Source: an uncultured Acetatifactor sp. (lineage in GTDB: Bacteria > Bacillota > Clostridia > Lachnospirales > Lachnospiraceae). From it: a stretch of DNA of 64,000 bases. The DNA is taken from NCBI GenBank assembly GCA_934433135.1, contig CAKRZO010000020.1, forward strand, positions 4,247-68,246, in the 5' to 3' direction. A program made the position numbers and the translations under genes. Positions within the stretch are counted from its first letter, which is position 1, and every line of letters begins with the position of its first letter. Shown in pieces: positions 49,045-57,651 of the stretch. The notes under the pieces are model-generated. The model ran no database searches and had not been told where the DNA came from. It was given only the letters and a program-made list of their open reading frames with translations.

Positions 49045-49123
49045 TTGCGGCTTGGTCAGGCGCATATTCAGCGCGGCTGAACTGCAGCTTGGGAAAATGA
49101 GAAGTAAGGAGCAGGAGGAACAG

Positions 49124-50509
49124 ATGATGCAGGAAAACAAGATGGGAGTTATGCCGGTTAACAGGTTGCTTTTGTCTATGTCTTTACCGATGATGATATC
49201 CATGCTGGTACAGGCTTTGTATAATATCGTAGACAGTATTTTTGTTTCACGGATTAATGAACATGCTTTGAGAGCAGTATCATTGGCATTCCCGCTGCAG
49301 AGTCTGATGATTGCCGTAGCCGTAGGGACAGGTGTAGGAATTAATGCTTTTTTATCAAAGACGCTGGGAGAAAGAGATTATGAAAGAGCGAACCGGATTG
49401 CTGTCAATGGCATTTTTATTGAAACAGTCAGCTATATTGTCTTTGCTCTGATTGGTATCTTTTTCAGCAGACCATTCTTTGCAAGTCAGACTTCCATTCC
49501 GGAGGTCCGGGAATATGGCGTAACCTATCTGACAATTTGTATGACGGCGGGCTGCGGTGTTTTTCTGCAGATTTGTTTTGAACGTCTACTTCAGTCAACC
49601 GGAAAGACTGTTTATACTATGTTTACCCAGGGTCTGGGTGCTGTGATTAATCTGATTCTGGATCCGATTTTGATTTTCGGCTATTTCGGAATGCCGGAAA
49701 TGGGGGTCGCCGGTGCGGCTGCGGCAACCGTAATCGGGCAGATTGCGGCGGCGATTCTGGGAATTATCTTTAATTTCAAATACAATTCGGAAATTTGTAT
49801 CCGGTTCCGGCATTTTAAACCGGATTTTAAATTGATTCTGCAGATTTATAAAGTAGGTCTTCCTTCTATTGTCGTTCAGGCAATCGGTTCCGTAATGACT
49901 TATGGGATGAATCTGATTCTGGAAGCTTTCGGTGCGGCACAGACGGTATTCGGTATTTATTTTAAGCTGCAGAGTTTCATCTTCATGCCGGTGTTCGGAC
50001 TGAATAACGGTATGGTTCCGATTATTGCCTATAATTACGGAGCAGGGAAGAGGGAACGTGTAATCCATACCATTAAAAGCGCGGTAAAGTACGGTGTGGG
50101 GATTATGCTTGTAGGACTGCTTCTGATGCAGTTTTTCCCGGAACAGATGATTGGCTTTTTTAACGCGAATGAAGAATTACTGACCATAGGAGATCCGGCG
50201 CTTAGGACAATCAGTCTCAGTTTTATTTTTGCAGGTTACTGTATTGTTGTAGGGAGCGTATTTCAGGCACTGGGGAATGGGATGTACAGTATGATAGTAT
50301 CAGTTGCCCGTCAGCTCTGCGTGCTGCTTCCCGCAGCATACTTACTCTCCCTTTCCGGCAACGTGGATCTGATCTGGTGGGCATTCCCGGTCGCAGAACT
50401 TATGAGCGTGGGAATGAGTACATTTTTCCTGGTGAGAATTTATAAGAAAGTCATCAGCCGTATCGGAACCGGAGTGCCGGAGGCCGAACGGACATTGGAA
50501 GAAGAATAG
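49124..50509 (+). CDS. MATE family efflux transporter
   Basis: About 462 residues with 12 predicted membrane helices. PVNRLLLSMSLPMMISMLVQALYNIVDSIFVSR and the second-half equivalent (VGLPSIVVQAIGSVMTYGMN) are the MATE signatures. It exports cationic drugs or metabolites in exchange for Na+ or H+. The start at 49124 follows AGGAGGAACAG; the frame runs upstream to 48950, but that part is the repeat element. Substrate unknown. Confidence 0.9.
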   Translation: MMQENKMGVMPVNRLLLSMSLPMMISMLVQALYNIVDSIFVSRINEHALRAVSLAFPLQSLMIAVAVGTGVGINAFLSKTLGERDYERANRIAVNGIFIETVSYIVFALIGIFFSRPFFASQTSIPEVREYGVTYLTICMTAGCGVFLQICFERLLQSTGKTVYTMFTQGLGAVINLILDPILIFGYFGMPEMGVAGAAAATVIGQIAAAILGIIFNFKYNSEICIRFRHFKPDFKLILQIYKVGLPSIVVQAIGSVMTYGMNLILEAFGAAQTVFGIYFKLQSFIFMPVFGLNNGMVPIIAYNYGAGKRERVIHTIKSAVKYGVGIMLVGLLLMQFFPEQMIGFFNANEELLTIGDPALRTISLSFIFAGYCIVVGSVFQALGNGMYSMIVSVARQLCVLLPAAYLLSLSGNVDLIWWAFPVAELMSVGMSTFFLVRIYKKVISRIGTGVPEAERTLEEE

Positions 50510-50510
50510 C

Positions 50511-50539
50511 TTGACAGCACACTTTTCTATTGTTATAAT
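50511..50539 (+). promoter_or_regulatory. tRNA-Leu promoter
   Basis: TTGACA, 17-nt spacer, TATAAT, directly behind the MATE stop codon. Confidence 0.85.
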
Positions 50540-50590
50540 TTTCTATGAGAGGCATATATAAAAATGTATTGAAATGCCGCTTGGATTTAT

Positions 50591-50672
50591 GCGGATATGG
50601 CGGAATTGGCAGACGCGATAGATTTAGGTTCTATTATCAACCGATGTGCAGGTTCAAGTCCTGTTATCCGCA
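50591..50672 (+). tRNA. tRNA-Leu (anticodon TAG)
   Basis: Acceptor GCGGATA/TATCCGC with discriminator A, anticodon arm ATAGA-TTTAGGT-TCTAT, and a variable arm before GCAGGTTCAAGTCCTGT. Confidence 0.95.
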
Positions 50673-50674
50673 CG

Positions 50675-50719
50675 AAAAAAGACACGTTACATCACAGACG
50701 GATGAAACGTGTCTTTTTT
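50675..50719 (+). terminator. tRNA-Leu terminator
   Basis: AAAAAAGACACGTT pairs with AACGTGTCTTTTTT. It also serves the convergent CYTH gene side. Confidence 0.85.
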
Positions 50720-50732
50720 GTTGCAAAGCGTT

Positions 50733-51224
50733 TTACACTGAAGTTTGCGCCATATAGGAATTGTGATACTCCTTACAATAGGTAACATCCTGTGCAAACC
50801 ACTCAGGCGCCAGAAATGCTTCTGCAGCTTCTTTGCTGCCGAATTCCACTTCAGCGATAACTAAAGGTGCAAAAGGCGGATCAAAGACATCCAGCTCGAT
50901 TGTCAGAGTGTAATCTTTGGGAGGTGCCGGATAGCCTTCTTTGAAATCAGGGTGAAGCAGCGGAATCAGATATCTTGTCTTGGAGATAATCGTACCGTCC
51001 GCCTTTTTACGCAGGTGATAATAAGATTCTTCCGTCAGAGGAAGATTGCTTTCTTCTCTGGCCATCATGCCCTTCCCTTTATAGGTCAGATAATAGTTCT
51101 GGTCCTCTTTGCGGATTCGGATCACGGGATCTACGCAAAGATAAGCCTGCTCGATATGATGATGAGGATAGCTCTCAAGGTTCTCCGGTAATTTTTTCAG
51201 TGTAAATTTTCTTTCAATTTCCAT
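50733..51224 (-). CDS. CYTH domain protein
   Basis: 163 residues. MEIERKFTL is the EIERKF motif of the CYTH fold, and VIRIRKEDQNYYLTYKGKG, LTIELDVF and VIAEVEFGSKEAAEAF complete the charged tunnel that binds triphosphates with divalent metal. Bacterial members are tripolyphosphatases or thiamine-triphosphatase-like. The start is the ATG before EIERKF, with AGGAAAG upstream. Confidence 0.88.
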   Translation of the reverse strand: MEIERKFTLKKLPENLESYPHHHIEQAYLCVDPVIRIRKEDQNYYLTYKGKGMMAREESNLPLTEESYYHLRKKADGTIISKTRYLIPLLHPDFKEGYPAPPKDYTLTIELDVFDPPFAPLVIAEVEFGSKEAAEAFLAPEWFAQDVTYCKEYHNSYMAQTSV

Positions 51225-51436
51225 ACATTTTCTTTCCTGGTTAAGTAATGCTTGTGATTTCGGCAACGGATATAGTATACTCCATTCGAAAATAAAAAGC
51301 AAATAGTTTGTTTTCTGCAAAAAGAGGATTGCTTTGTGTATTTCTTTTGCATTGAAAAAGTGGTAGACTACCAGAGCAAAAAGGGGAGAAAAAAGATGGA
51401 AAAGTGAAAACAGGAAGGGGAAGGAAAGCGAAGAAT

Positions 51437-52750
51437 ATGAGAAAGATACAAAGAATAACCGGTGAAAAAAACAGAAAAATCAATGCATTTGTAAGAATGT
51501 CGGCGGGAGAAAATCTGTTGATGACTTTTATGACCGTTATTACGACTGTCTTTATGGGACAGATCGGAAGCAGAGAACTTGCCGGTGTTTCCATTGCGTC
51601 CACGCTGATTAAAGTATTCCAGAATCTGACAATGTCGCTGGGGCTGGGGGCTACGGTCGGGATATCCCTGCATTCTGCCCAGAGGAAGGAAATTGTTTTT
51701 CAGGTTCTGGTGTTGGGAATTTTTTATTGCATGATAGGGATGGGTGTGATTCTTTTGTGGATGCCGGATTTGTTAAAGCTGTTGTTTGCTTCCGCAGAGC
51801 CTGCGGTCAGGGAAATTGCGGTAAGATATCTGCTTTTATTCTGCCCGTCGTTTCCTTTTATGGTGTGTGATCTTCTGCTGTCAGCCTGCCTGCGGGGAAT
51901 AAAAGAGGAACGATTTCCCTTTTTGGTTACTATGGCCGGAAATGGACTGAATACGGTTCTGTGCTTTTTTTTTCTGTTCGGATTAAAAACCGGTTATTCG
52001 GGCGGAATGTATGCCTATTTGATTTCGGAAATCGTTGTGGCCGCTGTGAAAATGGTTAAAATTCTGCAGAAAAAGTCTTCGCTTTGCTTTTTCGGGCATT
52101 GCAGTCTGCAAAAAGATAGTATTCGGAAAATTTTGTCAGTGAGCCTCCCTTCTATGGCGGAGCAGTTTGTGATCCAAAATGGTTTTGTAGGCATGCAGGT
52201 TGTAACGGCTTTGCTTGGTTCGACTGTTCTTGCGGGATATCAGGTGGTAAATCAGATCCTGAATCTGATTTACGCGGTTACTAAGGGAATTGAGACGACA
52301 GAAGTTACTTTTGTAAGTCATTATGCAGCGTGCGACGATAAGAAGAATGCAAGAGAGTGTGCCTATGGTCTGACCCGGAAAACCGTATGGTGGATGCTTG
52401 CAGTCACAGTCAGCCTTTTTATTGCTGCGGACGGGGTCTGCCGGTTGTTTGCTAAAGATGCTGCTGCAGTACGGGAAGCGGCACACCTGCTGAGGTTTAT
52501 GTGTATCACAATTCCTTTTACAACCTATTTTCAATGTATCCAGGGAGCTTTAAAAACCTGCAAAGATATTTATTTTGTAGCCGTTATGAATGCAGTATGC
52601 ACCTGGGGGATCAAGATACCGGTGTCCTACGTTTTGATTCGTTATGGAAAGCTCGGAGCTTATGGGTTGGTTATCGGGTTCCTGGCAGACTATGTTCTCA
52701 GGGCAGTTTCCTTTTTCGGCAGAGCCCGAAAAGAAAACTGGCTGAAATAA
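51437..52750 (+). CDS. MATE family efflux transporter
   Basis: About 437 residues, 12 predicted helices (LMTFMTVITTVFMGQIGSRELAGVSIASTLI at the start; VSLPSMAEQFVIQNGFVGMQVVTALLG in the second half). It is distinct in sequence from the MATE gene at 49124, so not a recent duplicate. The start at 51437 is preferred over a GTG at 51404. Confidence 0.88.
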   Translation: MRKIQRITGEKNRKINAFVRMSAGENLLMTFMTVITTVFMGQIGSRELAGVSIASTLIKVFQNLTMSLGLGATVGISLHSAQRKEIVFQVLVLGIFYCMIGMGVILLWMPDLLKLLFASAEPAVREIAVRYLLLFCPSFPFMVCDLLLSACLRGIKEERFPFLVTMAGNGLNTVLCFFFLFGLKTGYSGGMYAYLISEIVVAAVKMVKILQKKSSLCFFGHCSLQKDSIRKILSVSLPSMAEQFVIQNGFVGMQVVTALLGSTVLAGYQVVNQILNLIYAVTKGIETTEVTFVSHYAACDDKKNARECAYGLTRKTVWWMLAVTVSLFIAADGVCRLFAKDAAAVREAAHLLRFMCITIPFTTYFQCIQGALKTCKDIYFVAVMNAVCTWGIKIPVSYVLIRYGKLGAYGLVIGFLADYVLRAVSFFGRARKENWLK

Positions 52751-52873
52751 CTTGTAAAGATTTCGAAAATGTGATAGGATATCATTGTATGAGAGGATGA
52801 AGTGAAAAGCAGTCCGTACGGGCATTTTGGCTCCGGTGTTCTTTCATAACGATCAAAAAAGGTGGAATCAGAA

Positions 52874-53431
52874 ATGAGATATGTAGAAAAAACAGCGATT
52901 TTTTTAGCAGATGGTTTTGAAGAGGTAGAGGCGCTTGCCGTAGTGGATATTTTGAGAAGAGCAGATATCGATATCTCTATGGTGTCGATTACCGGATCAC
53001 TGGACGTGACAGGATCACATGGAATCACGGTAAAAGCAGATGTCCTGTTTGAAGACTATGATACAAGTGATCTGGAACTGATGATTTTGCCCGGCGGAAT
53101 GCCCGGAACCAAGAATCTCGAAGCGCATGAAGGTCTGATGAAAGCACTGGATGATGTCTATGCCCGCGGAAAGTATATAGGAGCTATCTGTGCGGCACCG
53201 ACGATATTGGGACATCGCGGGATGCTCAAGGGAGTCGAAGCCTGCTGTTATCCGGGCTTGGAAGGCGAGCTGAAAGGAGCCATCGTACCGGAAGAGCGTA
53301 CTTTGTGTTTCAGTGACAGATTTGTCACAGCCAGTGCGATGGGGAATGCAATTCCTTTTGCATTGGATCTGGTGTCAATTGCACGCGGTGCTGAAGCAGC
53401 CAGTAAGGTTCAGGACTCCATTTTATGGTAA
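52874..53431 (+). CDS. DJ-1/PfpI family protein
   Basis: 185 residues. ADGFEEVEALAVVDILRRADI with the conserved Glu, MILPGGMPGTKNLEAHEGLM, and the reactive Cys in IGAICAAPTILGHRG at the nucleophile elbow. It is closest in outline to YajL/ThiJ. Members protect against reactive carbonyls or act as chaperones. Confidence 0.9.
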   Translation: MRYVEKTAIFLADGFEEVEALAVVDILRRADIDISMVSITGSLDVTGSHGITVKADVLFEDYDTSDLELMILPGGMPGTKNLEAHEGLMKALDDVYARGKYIGAICAAPTILGHRGMLKGVEACCYPGLEGELKGAIVPEERTLCFSDRFVTASAMGNAIPFALDLVSIARGAEAASKVQDSILW

Positions 53432-53478
53432 TGGGGTTTAGCCGGTAAGGAAAGAACAGATAACAGAATGGAGAAAAG

Positions 53479-54759
53479 ATGAGTTATCAGGATACGGCAG
53501 CCCAGATGCTGCGTTTTATAGAAGAGAGTCCGACATCCTATCAGGCAATTGCAAATCTTAAGCAGATGCTGGAAAACGAAGGATACCGGGAGTGGAAAGA
53601 GGAAGAAACCTGGGAGATAACCGGAGAAAAGTTTTATGTTGTACGCAATGATTCTTCCCTGATCGCGTTGCAGTTTCCGAAGGCCGTGTCCGGTCCGAAA
53701 GGATTTCATGTGATTGCATCACACAGTGACTCTCCTTCCTTTAAGATCAAGGAAAATCCGCAGATATCTGCAGATGGCGGATATGTAAAACTGAATACGG
53801 AAAAATACGGCGGAATGATTCTGTCAACCTGGCTGGACCGTCCTCTGTCTGTGGCGGGAAGAGTAGCTTTACAGACAGATGCCGGGATCCGGACACAGCC
53901 GGTGGATTTAAAAGAGGATTTGTGCGTAATCCCGAATCTGGCGATCCATATGAACCGGGAGATCAATAAAGGAATGGAATACAATCCCCAGGTTGATATG
54001 CTTCCCTTGTTCGGAATGGGAGAGATGTCCAAGGAAGCGTTCCTTGAAAAGGTGGCTGAGGCTGCAGGGGTAAAGGTCCGGGAGATTCTGGATTACGATT
54101 TGTTCCTTTATCTGAGAGAAAAAGGCAGATTTGTAGGTGCCGGTCAGGAATTTGTATTGTCGCCGAGACTGGACGATCTGCAGTGTGTCTATGCTTCTAT
54201 GAAAGCTTTCCTCGCGGTGCAGCCGGAGGAATACATCAATGTCTGTGCTGTTTTTGACAATGAGGAAGTGGGAAGCGGAACCAGACAGGGAGCGGACTCT
54301 ACTTTTTTGAGGGATACGTTGTTAAGATGCAGTGAAGCATTAGGATATTCCGGCGGAGAATTCTGCAGGCTTGTGGCAGGAAGTTTCCTGATTTCCGCAG
54401 ACAATGCGCATGCGGTTCATCCGAACCATCCGGAAAAAGCGGATCCGGTGAATCGTCCCCGCATAAACGGCGGAATTGTGATTAAGTACCATGGATGTCA
54501 GAAATATACTTCAGATGCTTTTTCTGCAGGAAAGATGAAGAGCATCTGCCTTAAGGCCGGTGTGCCTTTCCAGTCCTATACCAATCGCTCGGATGTAGCA
54601 GGAGGTTCAACGCTTGGGAATATTTCCACAGCGCATGTTTCCGTTCCCAGTGTGGATATCGGTCTTCCGCAGCTGGCAATGCATTCTGCCATGGAAACGG
54701 CCGGAAGCCATGATACGGAATATGCAGTGCAGGCTTTTAAGGTGTTTTATGAGGAGTAA
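53479..54759 (+). CDS. M18 family aminopeptidase
   Basis: 426 residues. Metal ligands lie in IASHSDSPSF, LSPRLDDLQCVY, FDNEEVGSGTRQGADS (catalytic Glu pair) and ISADNAHAVHPNHPEK, with a final His in HSAMETAGSHD. It removes N-terminal residues from peptides in the cytoplasm as a large tetrahedral dodecamer. Its end overlaps the convergent AraC gene by 13 bases. Confidence 0.93.
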   Translation: MSYQDTAAQMLRFIEESPTSYQAIANLKQMLENEGYREWKEEETWEITGEKFYVVRNDSSLIALQFPKAVSGPKGFHVIASHSDSPSFKIKENPQISADGGYVKLNTEKYGGMILSTWLDRPLSVAGRVALQTDAGIRTQPVDLKEDLCVIPNLAIHMNREINKGMEYNPQVDMLPLFGMGEMSKEAFLEKVAEAAGVKVREILDYDLFLYLREKGRFVGAGQEFVLSPRLDDLQCVYASMKAFLAVQPEEYINVCAVFDNEEVGSGTRQGADSTFLRDTLLRCSEALGYSGGEFCRLVAGSFLISADNAHAVHPNHPEKADPVNRPRINGGIVIKYHGCQKYTSDAFSAGKMKSICLKAGVPFQSYTNRSDVAGGSTLGNISTAHVSVPSVDIGLPQLAMHSAMETAGSHDTEYAVQAFKVFYEE

Positions 54760-55517
54760 GCAGAGAGCATCTTTTGGCGGTATTGACTGGGAGTGCAATG
54801 AAAGTATTCACGGAAAATTTTGGCAAAGTAACTTGCATTGCTGAAACCTGCGAGAGCAGCCAGTTCAGAGATTGTCTGACTGGCTGTTTCTTTTTGCCCT
54901 AACCATTCCAAGGTCTTTTCCAGGCGGAAACGTGTCAGATATTCAAAAGGAGAAAGATTAAGGGCACGTTTGAAACATCGGCAGCATTCTTCCCGGCCTA
55001 CATAAATATGGGAAGCAATATCATCCAGAGTCAGAGGATCCGCATAGTGGGAAGCAATAAATTCCATGGCATTGCTGATACGAGCACGGTCTGACAGGGA
55101 GATCGTATCATTGATTGTGGGAGAAAACGGCTGCAGGGAGATCTCAGCAGAAGGCTCGGTCAAATGAAAAGCTCCGGAATCGGAATCTGTGAACGAGGCG
55201 GATGTCCGGGCTTGGGAAGACGGATCCAAAATAGCGTCCGCCGGATAAGTCAGACAAAAGAAATCGGCTTCCTCGTTTGGCGTCATATTCTGCAGCTGAT
55301 AAGTGATCCCGTTTTCCGGGAAAATGCCGTGACCTGCAGAGACAAAAAAGGAAATGGCGTCTGCTTTGCCTGGCAGAATGCGAAGTTCTCCGGCAGTTAC
55401 CACTAACAAGGAGTGTCCTTTTTGCGGGACAAAGAGAGAACAGGGAGCCATAGTATTCAGAACCTTACGGTCAAGAAGGATGGGAAAACCAAAATGGGGA
55501 GTATCTATGCGATCCAT
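54747..55517 (-). CDS. AraC family transcriptional regulator
   Basis: 256 residues. A cupin-like N-terminal half (SLFVPQKGHSLLVVTAGELRILPG) and two C-terminal HTH motifs (LTLDDIASHIYVGREECCRCFKRALNLSPFEYLTRFRLEKT; ISELAALAGFSNASYFAKIFREYFHCTPSQYR). The target is not evident. It follows the S8 protease gene on the same strand but has its own promoter. Confidence 0.92.
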   Translation of the reverse strand: MDRIDTPHFGFPILLDRKVLNTMAPCSLFVPQKGHSLLVVTAGELRILPGKADAISFFVSAGHGIFPENGITYQLQNMTPNEEADFFCLTYPADAILDPSSQARTSASFTDSDSGAFHLTEPSAEISLQPFSPTINDTISLSDRARISNAMEFIASHYADPLTLDDIASHIYVGREECCRCFKRALNLSPFEYLTRFRLEKTLEWLGQKETASQTISELAALAGFSNASYFAKIFREYFHCTPSQYRQKMLSAYSS

Positions 55518-55561
55518 AAGCTGCTGTTACCTCACTTTTCTTATCATAACGATTTAAGAAT

Positions 55562-55590
55562 ATTGTACGATGCAGATAGGAAAAAGGCAA
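55562..55590 (-). promoter_or_regulatory. Promoter of the AraC gene
   Basis: On the minus strand TTGCCT, 17-nt spacer, TACAAT, about 45 bases before the start codon. Confidence 0.55.
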
Positions 55591-55617
55591 TGTATTTTTT
55601 CAGTAACCGGAATAAAT

Positions 55618-57414
55618 CTACGCAGGCAGGGAGGAGACAAGACACAGTGCACCGAAACCTGTTCTTGGGTTAGGGTAGACAGTCTCGCCGCGAAGTGCCC
55701 TTGCACCTCCGCGTAGGTAGGCTTTTACTTTTTCGCCGTAAAGATAGGGATCAAATCCCTGCAGAATTCCCCATTCCATACATAGGGCTGCGCTGCCGCT
55801 GACAATCGGAGCGGCAAAGGAGGTTCCGGTAACGGCATGATACCCTCCGTAGAGATCCGGAGCGGGAACGCGGTAGCCGGGAGCAACAAGATCCGGTTTG
55901 GTAAGACCGGCGGAAACCACGCCGATAGTGCGCCCTGCATCTGCAAGTCCGCGTCCGGAAAAATCGGCATAAGAGTCATAAAAACTGTTATAGGCGCCTA
56001 CCGTAATTACCTTGGAAGCGGTGGAAGGAATAGTAAGCGTCAGATCCGGAACCGGAAAGGAAAAACCGGTTCCGGTATTTCTTGCACCGGATGCCGGAAG
56101 ATAGCAATAATATTGTCCGGTGACCACTTTTACGGGGGAGAGAAGTAACTGCCAGATTCCACCGGTAATATAGGGGTTGGGAGACGAAGGAAAAAATTCA
56201 AAGTAAATTTCCTGATCGGAGGAATAGGGAGTAGGTTCTCCGAAATAGATTAATATCTCGGTTTGTTCCAGGGCAAATGTAAATTTTTCCGGAGTTTTTG
56301 TATCCGGAAGGAGAAGTTCCGCTCCGGAAGGGGATCTTAATGTGAGACGGTAGGTATCACTGTAATTTTTCCAAAGCTGAAGACTTAAATTGCGTTCATA
56401 GGAGGCTATCGTCCATTCAATAACCCGCCGTTCGGCAATGTTTCCGTAAGTGTGCCCCGCGGAATTGCCTTCATTGCCGCTTCCCACGCAGATAACAGTT
56501 CTTCCGATTTCCGCTGCATTATCCAGAAAGCGTTCCAGAAGCGAGCTCCCACTGTGGGACCCGTAGCTGTTGCCGAAGCTTAAATTGATGACCAGAGGCA
56601 TGGAAAGCAGCTGCGCTTTTTGCAAAGCATAGGTAACGCCCCGCATGATCTGAGTGGTTCGCGGAAAACCGGCTTCTTCTGGGAGCCCCAGCTTGACAAT
56701 CAGGAGAGAAGCGTCCGGGGCGGCTCCCTGATAGCTGCCGGAGGAAGAGCTTGCATTGCCGGCGGCAATGCCGGCGACTGCCGTGCCGTGTCCATTTGCA
56801 TCGATACTGGGAACCAGAGAGAGCATTTCCGTTCGAGAAGTTGCCCGCAGGGCGTCGTCGATCTGTTCTTTGGTGAATTCTACTCCGGTAAGAAAGCCGG
56901 CCGGAGAATGTCCGGTTCCGGAATTCTGCGGCGAAAGTGTCTGATCCCACAGGAAGAGAATCCGGCTGTTGCCGTCAGAGTCTCTGAAATCCGGGCGGGA
57001 ATAATCAATCCCGGAATCTAAGACAGCAATCAGAATACCGTTTCCGGTGAGATAAGGCGGCCTTTGACGAAGCGCAAAAAGGCAGGATTCCGTAGAAATA
57101 TTAACGGAATTATCAATTGAATCCGGGGCTTGATAATAAAAACGTTTCGGCATTTCCACATATTCGATTTCCGGAGTGGTGCTTAAAAGAAAGGTGAGTG
57201 TCTGGGGAACCGTTAAAATTGCGTAGCCGGCAATCAGATATTCGATAAAGATGCCATGGTCGGACAGAGAATCCAGTGAACCATGATATTTTACGATAAC
57301 CTCCCAGGTCCGGTCATCGGTTTGAAAGCCGACATTCAGCATATCGGTTTTTTTCCGGATATCTTCCGGAGTTTCCAGAGCTAAATTCAATAGGTTTTCC
57401 AGTTTCTGACTCAT
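55618..57414 (-). CDS. S8 family serine peptidase (subtilisin-like)
   Basis: 598 residues. The triad is Asp in VLDSGIDYSRPDF (about 132), His in DANGHGTAVAG (about 208) and Ser in VTGTSFAAPIVSG (about 525), with an insert domain of about 200 residues between His and Ser. No signal peptide is seen; the first 95 residues resemble an inhibitor-like prodomain. It is like CspBA-type clostridial subtilases, but no germination genes are near. Substrate unknown. Confidence 0.92.
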   Translation of the reverse strand: MSQKLENLLNLALETPEDIRKKTDMLNVGFQTDDRTWEVIVKYHGSLDSLSDHGIFIEYLIAGYAILTVPQTLTFLLSTTPEIEYVEMPKRFYYQAPDSIDNSVNISTESCLFALRQRPPYLTGNGILIAVLDSGIDYSRPDFRDSDGNSRILFLWDQTLSPQNSGTGHSPAGFLTGVEFTKEQIDDALRATSRTEMLSLVPSIDANGHGTAVAGIAAGNASSSSGSYQGAAPDASLLIVKLGLPEEAGFPRTTQIMRGVTYALQKAQLLSMPLVINLSFGNSYGSHSGSSLLERFLDNAAEIGRTVICVGSGNEGNSAGHTYGNIAERRVIEWTIASYERNLSLQLWKNYSDTYRLTLRSPSGAELLLPDTKTPEKFTFALEQTEILIYFGEPTPYSSDQEIYFEFFPSSPNPYITGGIWQLLLSPVKVVTGQYYCYLPASGARNTGTGFSFPVPDLTLTIPSTASKVITVGAYNSFYDSYADFSGRGLADAGRTIGVVSAGLTKPDLVAPGYRVPAPDLYGGYHAVTGTSFAAPIVSGSAALCMEWGILQGFDPYLYGEKVKAYLRGGARALRGETVYPNPRTGFGALCLVSSLPA

Positions 57415-57579
57415 TTTACCACCCTATTCCGCGGATACTTCCAATAACTATAATAAGATATGATGGGCAAAAGGTATTTTGCCCCTGACATCATAATAAC
57501 GTTGTATGCACGTTAAAAGGAAAATATGATGTGTGAACCGTTTGGACAGGCGGATTTCCGGAAAATCCTCCGGTGAATC

Positions 57580-57608
57580 TTGCGCAGAGGTTTTAATTAT
57601 GATACTAT
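57580..57608 (+). promoter_or_regulatory. Promoter of the DUF5717 operon
   Basis: TTGCGC, 17-nt spacer, TACTAT, about 45 bases before the start. The rest of 57415-57579 holds a hairpin GGCAAAAGGTATTTTGCC (57465-57482) and nothing else evident. Confidence 0.55.
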
Positions 57609-57651
57609 AAATACATGAAAAATCAGGTATTTGGAAAGGCATGGTGAGGGA

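Noticed and set aside
48950..49123. N-terminal extension of the MATE protein by 58 codons
   Set aside because: These codons lie in or just behind the MITE-like repeat, encode no membrane-protein features and lack a ribosome site; AGGAGG precedes the ATG at 49124.
50545..50757. Two short plus-strand frames across tRNA-Leu
   Set aside because: They translate the tRNA gene and its terminator; the tRNA folds completely.
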